From Odontocerum albicorne (Eukaryota; Arthropoda; Insecta; Trichoptera; Odontoceridae): 64,000 nucleotides of DNA. Positions 63,201-64,000 of this stretch are shown here, one piece after another. Position 1 is the first letter of the stretch, and each line of letters begins with the position of its first letter. The notes beneath the pieces are model-generated. The model did not search any database. It saw only the letters and a program-made list of their open reading frames with translations, and was not told the DNA's origin. The position numbers and the translations under genes are program-made. The stretch is from NCBI GenBank assembly GCA_949825065.1, contig OX463846.1, positions 9,257,366-9,321,365 of the forward strand. Reading direction: 5' to 3'.

Positions 63201-63654
63201 GGGTGTCCCTTATTTTGTAAAAAAAAACATTTTTTTTCACCCCCTAAATATTTTCCATTTGGTTTGATTTACCCAAAAACAAAATTTTATTACAATAGGA
63301 TGACGTTAACCCGTGCCGACTTGAGCGCCAAATTTGAATGTTTGAAATTATAGATTTATTTGTTCTCCAGTCAGTAATTGAACACATTTTTACTCTTTAG
63401 AGTGCACTATGGTTTTATGTATTCTTAATTTAAATTGAAAAAATATATAGATATTATACATTTATCAATAAGACTTAGAACTAATAAACCTATAATTCCT
63501 AACATTCAAATTTGGCGCTCAATTTAGCACGGGTTAACGTCATCCTTCTGAGATAAAAGCTTGTTTTTGAGTAAATCTAACCAAATAAGAAATATTTAGG
63601 GGGTGAGAGCAAAAAAATTCGCAAAATTTTTGTTTTTGACAAAATAAGGGACAC
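63201..63654. mobile_element. Long-terminal-inverted-repeat MITE (GGGTGTCCC ends, TA flanks)
   Basis: Ends GGGTGTCCCTTATTTTGTAA and TTGACAAAATAAGGGACAC with TA at 63199-63200 and 63655-63656. The inverted similarity extends ~150 nt each side: ACCCCCTAAATATTT, CCCAAAAACAAAATTTTAT-like, GGATGACGTTAACCCGTGCC against GCACGGGTTAACGTCATCC, GCGCCAAATTTGAATGTT against AACATTCAAATTTGGCGC. The spacer is AT-rich; no frame. Confidence 0.9.
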
Positions 63655-63803
63655 TAATGTACGTATATGGATACTCGTATCACGGGGAATTTGGTTGATA
63701 AGAAGTACTTAATTTATAATGGAATACAGCCCTATGGCGATACGTATCAAAGAAACTCTAACATAAAAAATCAGGACACTTACGAGTATGTAACACAATT
63801 TGA

Positions 63804-63890
63804 CGACCTCCATGACCTAGTTGTTAAGACGCTTATCTTCCCCACAAGGGTTTCGGTATTGGTCTCATCATATTTTTTTTAACAACCAGT
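63804..63890 (+). mobile_element. SINE-A head fragment
   Basis: GACGACCTCCATGACCTAGT, TGTTAAGACGCTTATCTTCC, GGTTTCGGTATTGGTCTC, poly-T. The body and tail are missing or beyond recognition; the window ends soon after. Confidence 0.8.
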
Positions 63891-64000
63891 TCTCTTATTT
63901 TTCAGAACATAATCTACAGTCCATAGTTTTTGCATCAAATATGTATAATAAAATACTAAATTAAGGCGTTTATTTGAGGAAAACCTTAACCAAAGTGACG

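Overview
This is insect nuclear DNA: AT-rich, with short phase-consistent exons, long introns, and dense mobile elements (RTE-type LINEs, tRNA-like SINEs, a mariner relic and several MITE families). The order is not settled by the sequence. There are no bacterial operons, CRISPR arrays, rRNA genes or convincing functional tRNA genes.

The one host gene I can support lies on the minus strand at the left edge (99-6104). Four exons encode the first ~270 residues of a secreted peptidyl-dipeptidase A (angiotensin-converting enzyme, M2 family, Drosophila Ance type). The splice junctions join in phase. The protein shows a signal peptide, the first conserved Cys pair and the GPIPxHLLG block. The catalytic HEXXH exons lie beyond position 1. 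Its introns are loaded with repeats: a MITE in intron 3, a LINE fragment and a 65-bp minisatellite in intron 2, and in intron 1 a hairpin MITE with a TTAA-flanked MITE inserted in it.

From 6.1 kb to 64 kb I find no other convincing host gene. The region is a mosaic of: (1) many 5'-truncated RTE-like LINE 3' ends on both strands; (2) a tRNA-like SINE family (SINE-A) that shares its 3' tail with a LINE, and a second SINE-like family (SINE-B); (3) three copies of a TA-flanked hairpin MITE and three of a TTAA-flanked piggyBac-like MITE; (4) further inverted-repeat elements, including a probable hAT MITE and Penelope-like foldbacks; (5) a dead mariner (20.4-21.7 kb); (6) satellites with units of 45 bp (7.66-8.61 kb), 143 bp (17.8-19.3 kb), 81 bp (42.6 kb), 40 bp (49.6 kb), a 12-bp-type repeat (54.9 kb) and a 221-bp (TA)n tract (52.3 kb).

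The most interesting structure is how the elements generate one another. SINE parts have become tandem arrays twice (a tail-derived 143-bp satellite and an 85-bp head array). MITEs and LINEs are nested with readable target-site duplications. Several satellites keep long open frames only because of their unit length. I found no clear new protein-based system. The findings are repeat-biology leads.
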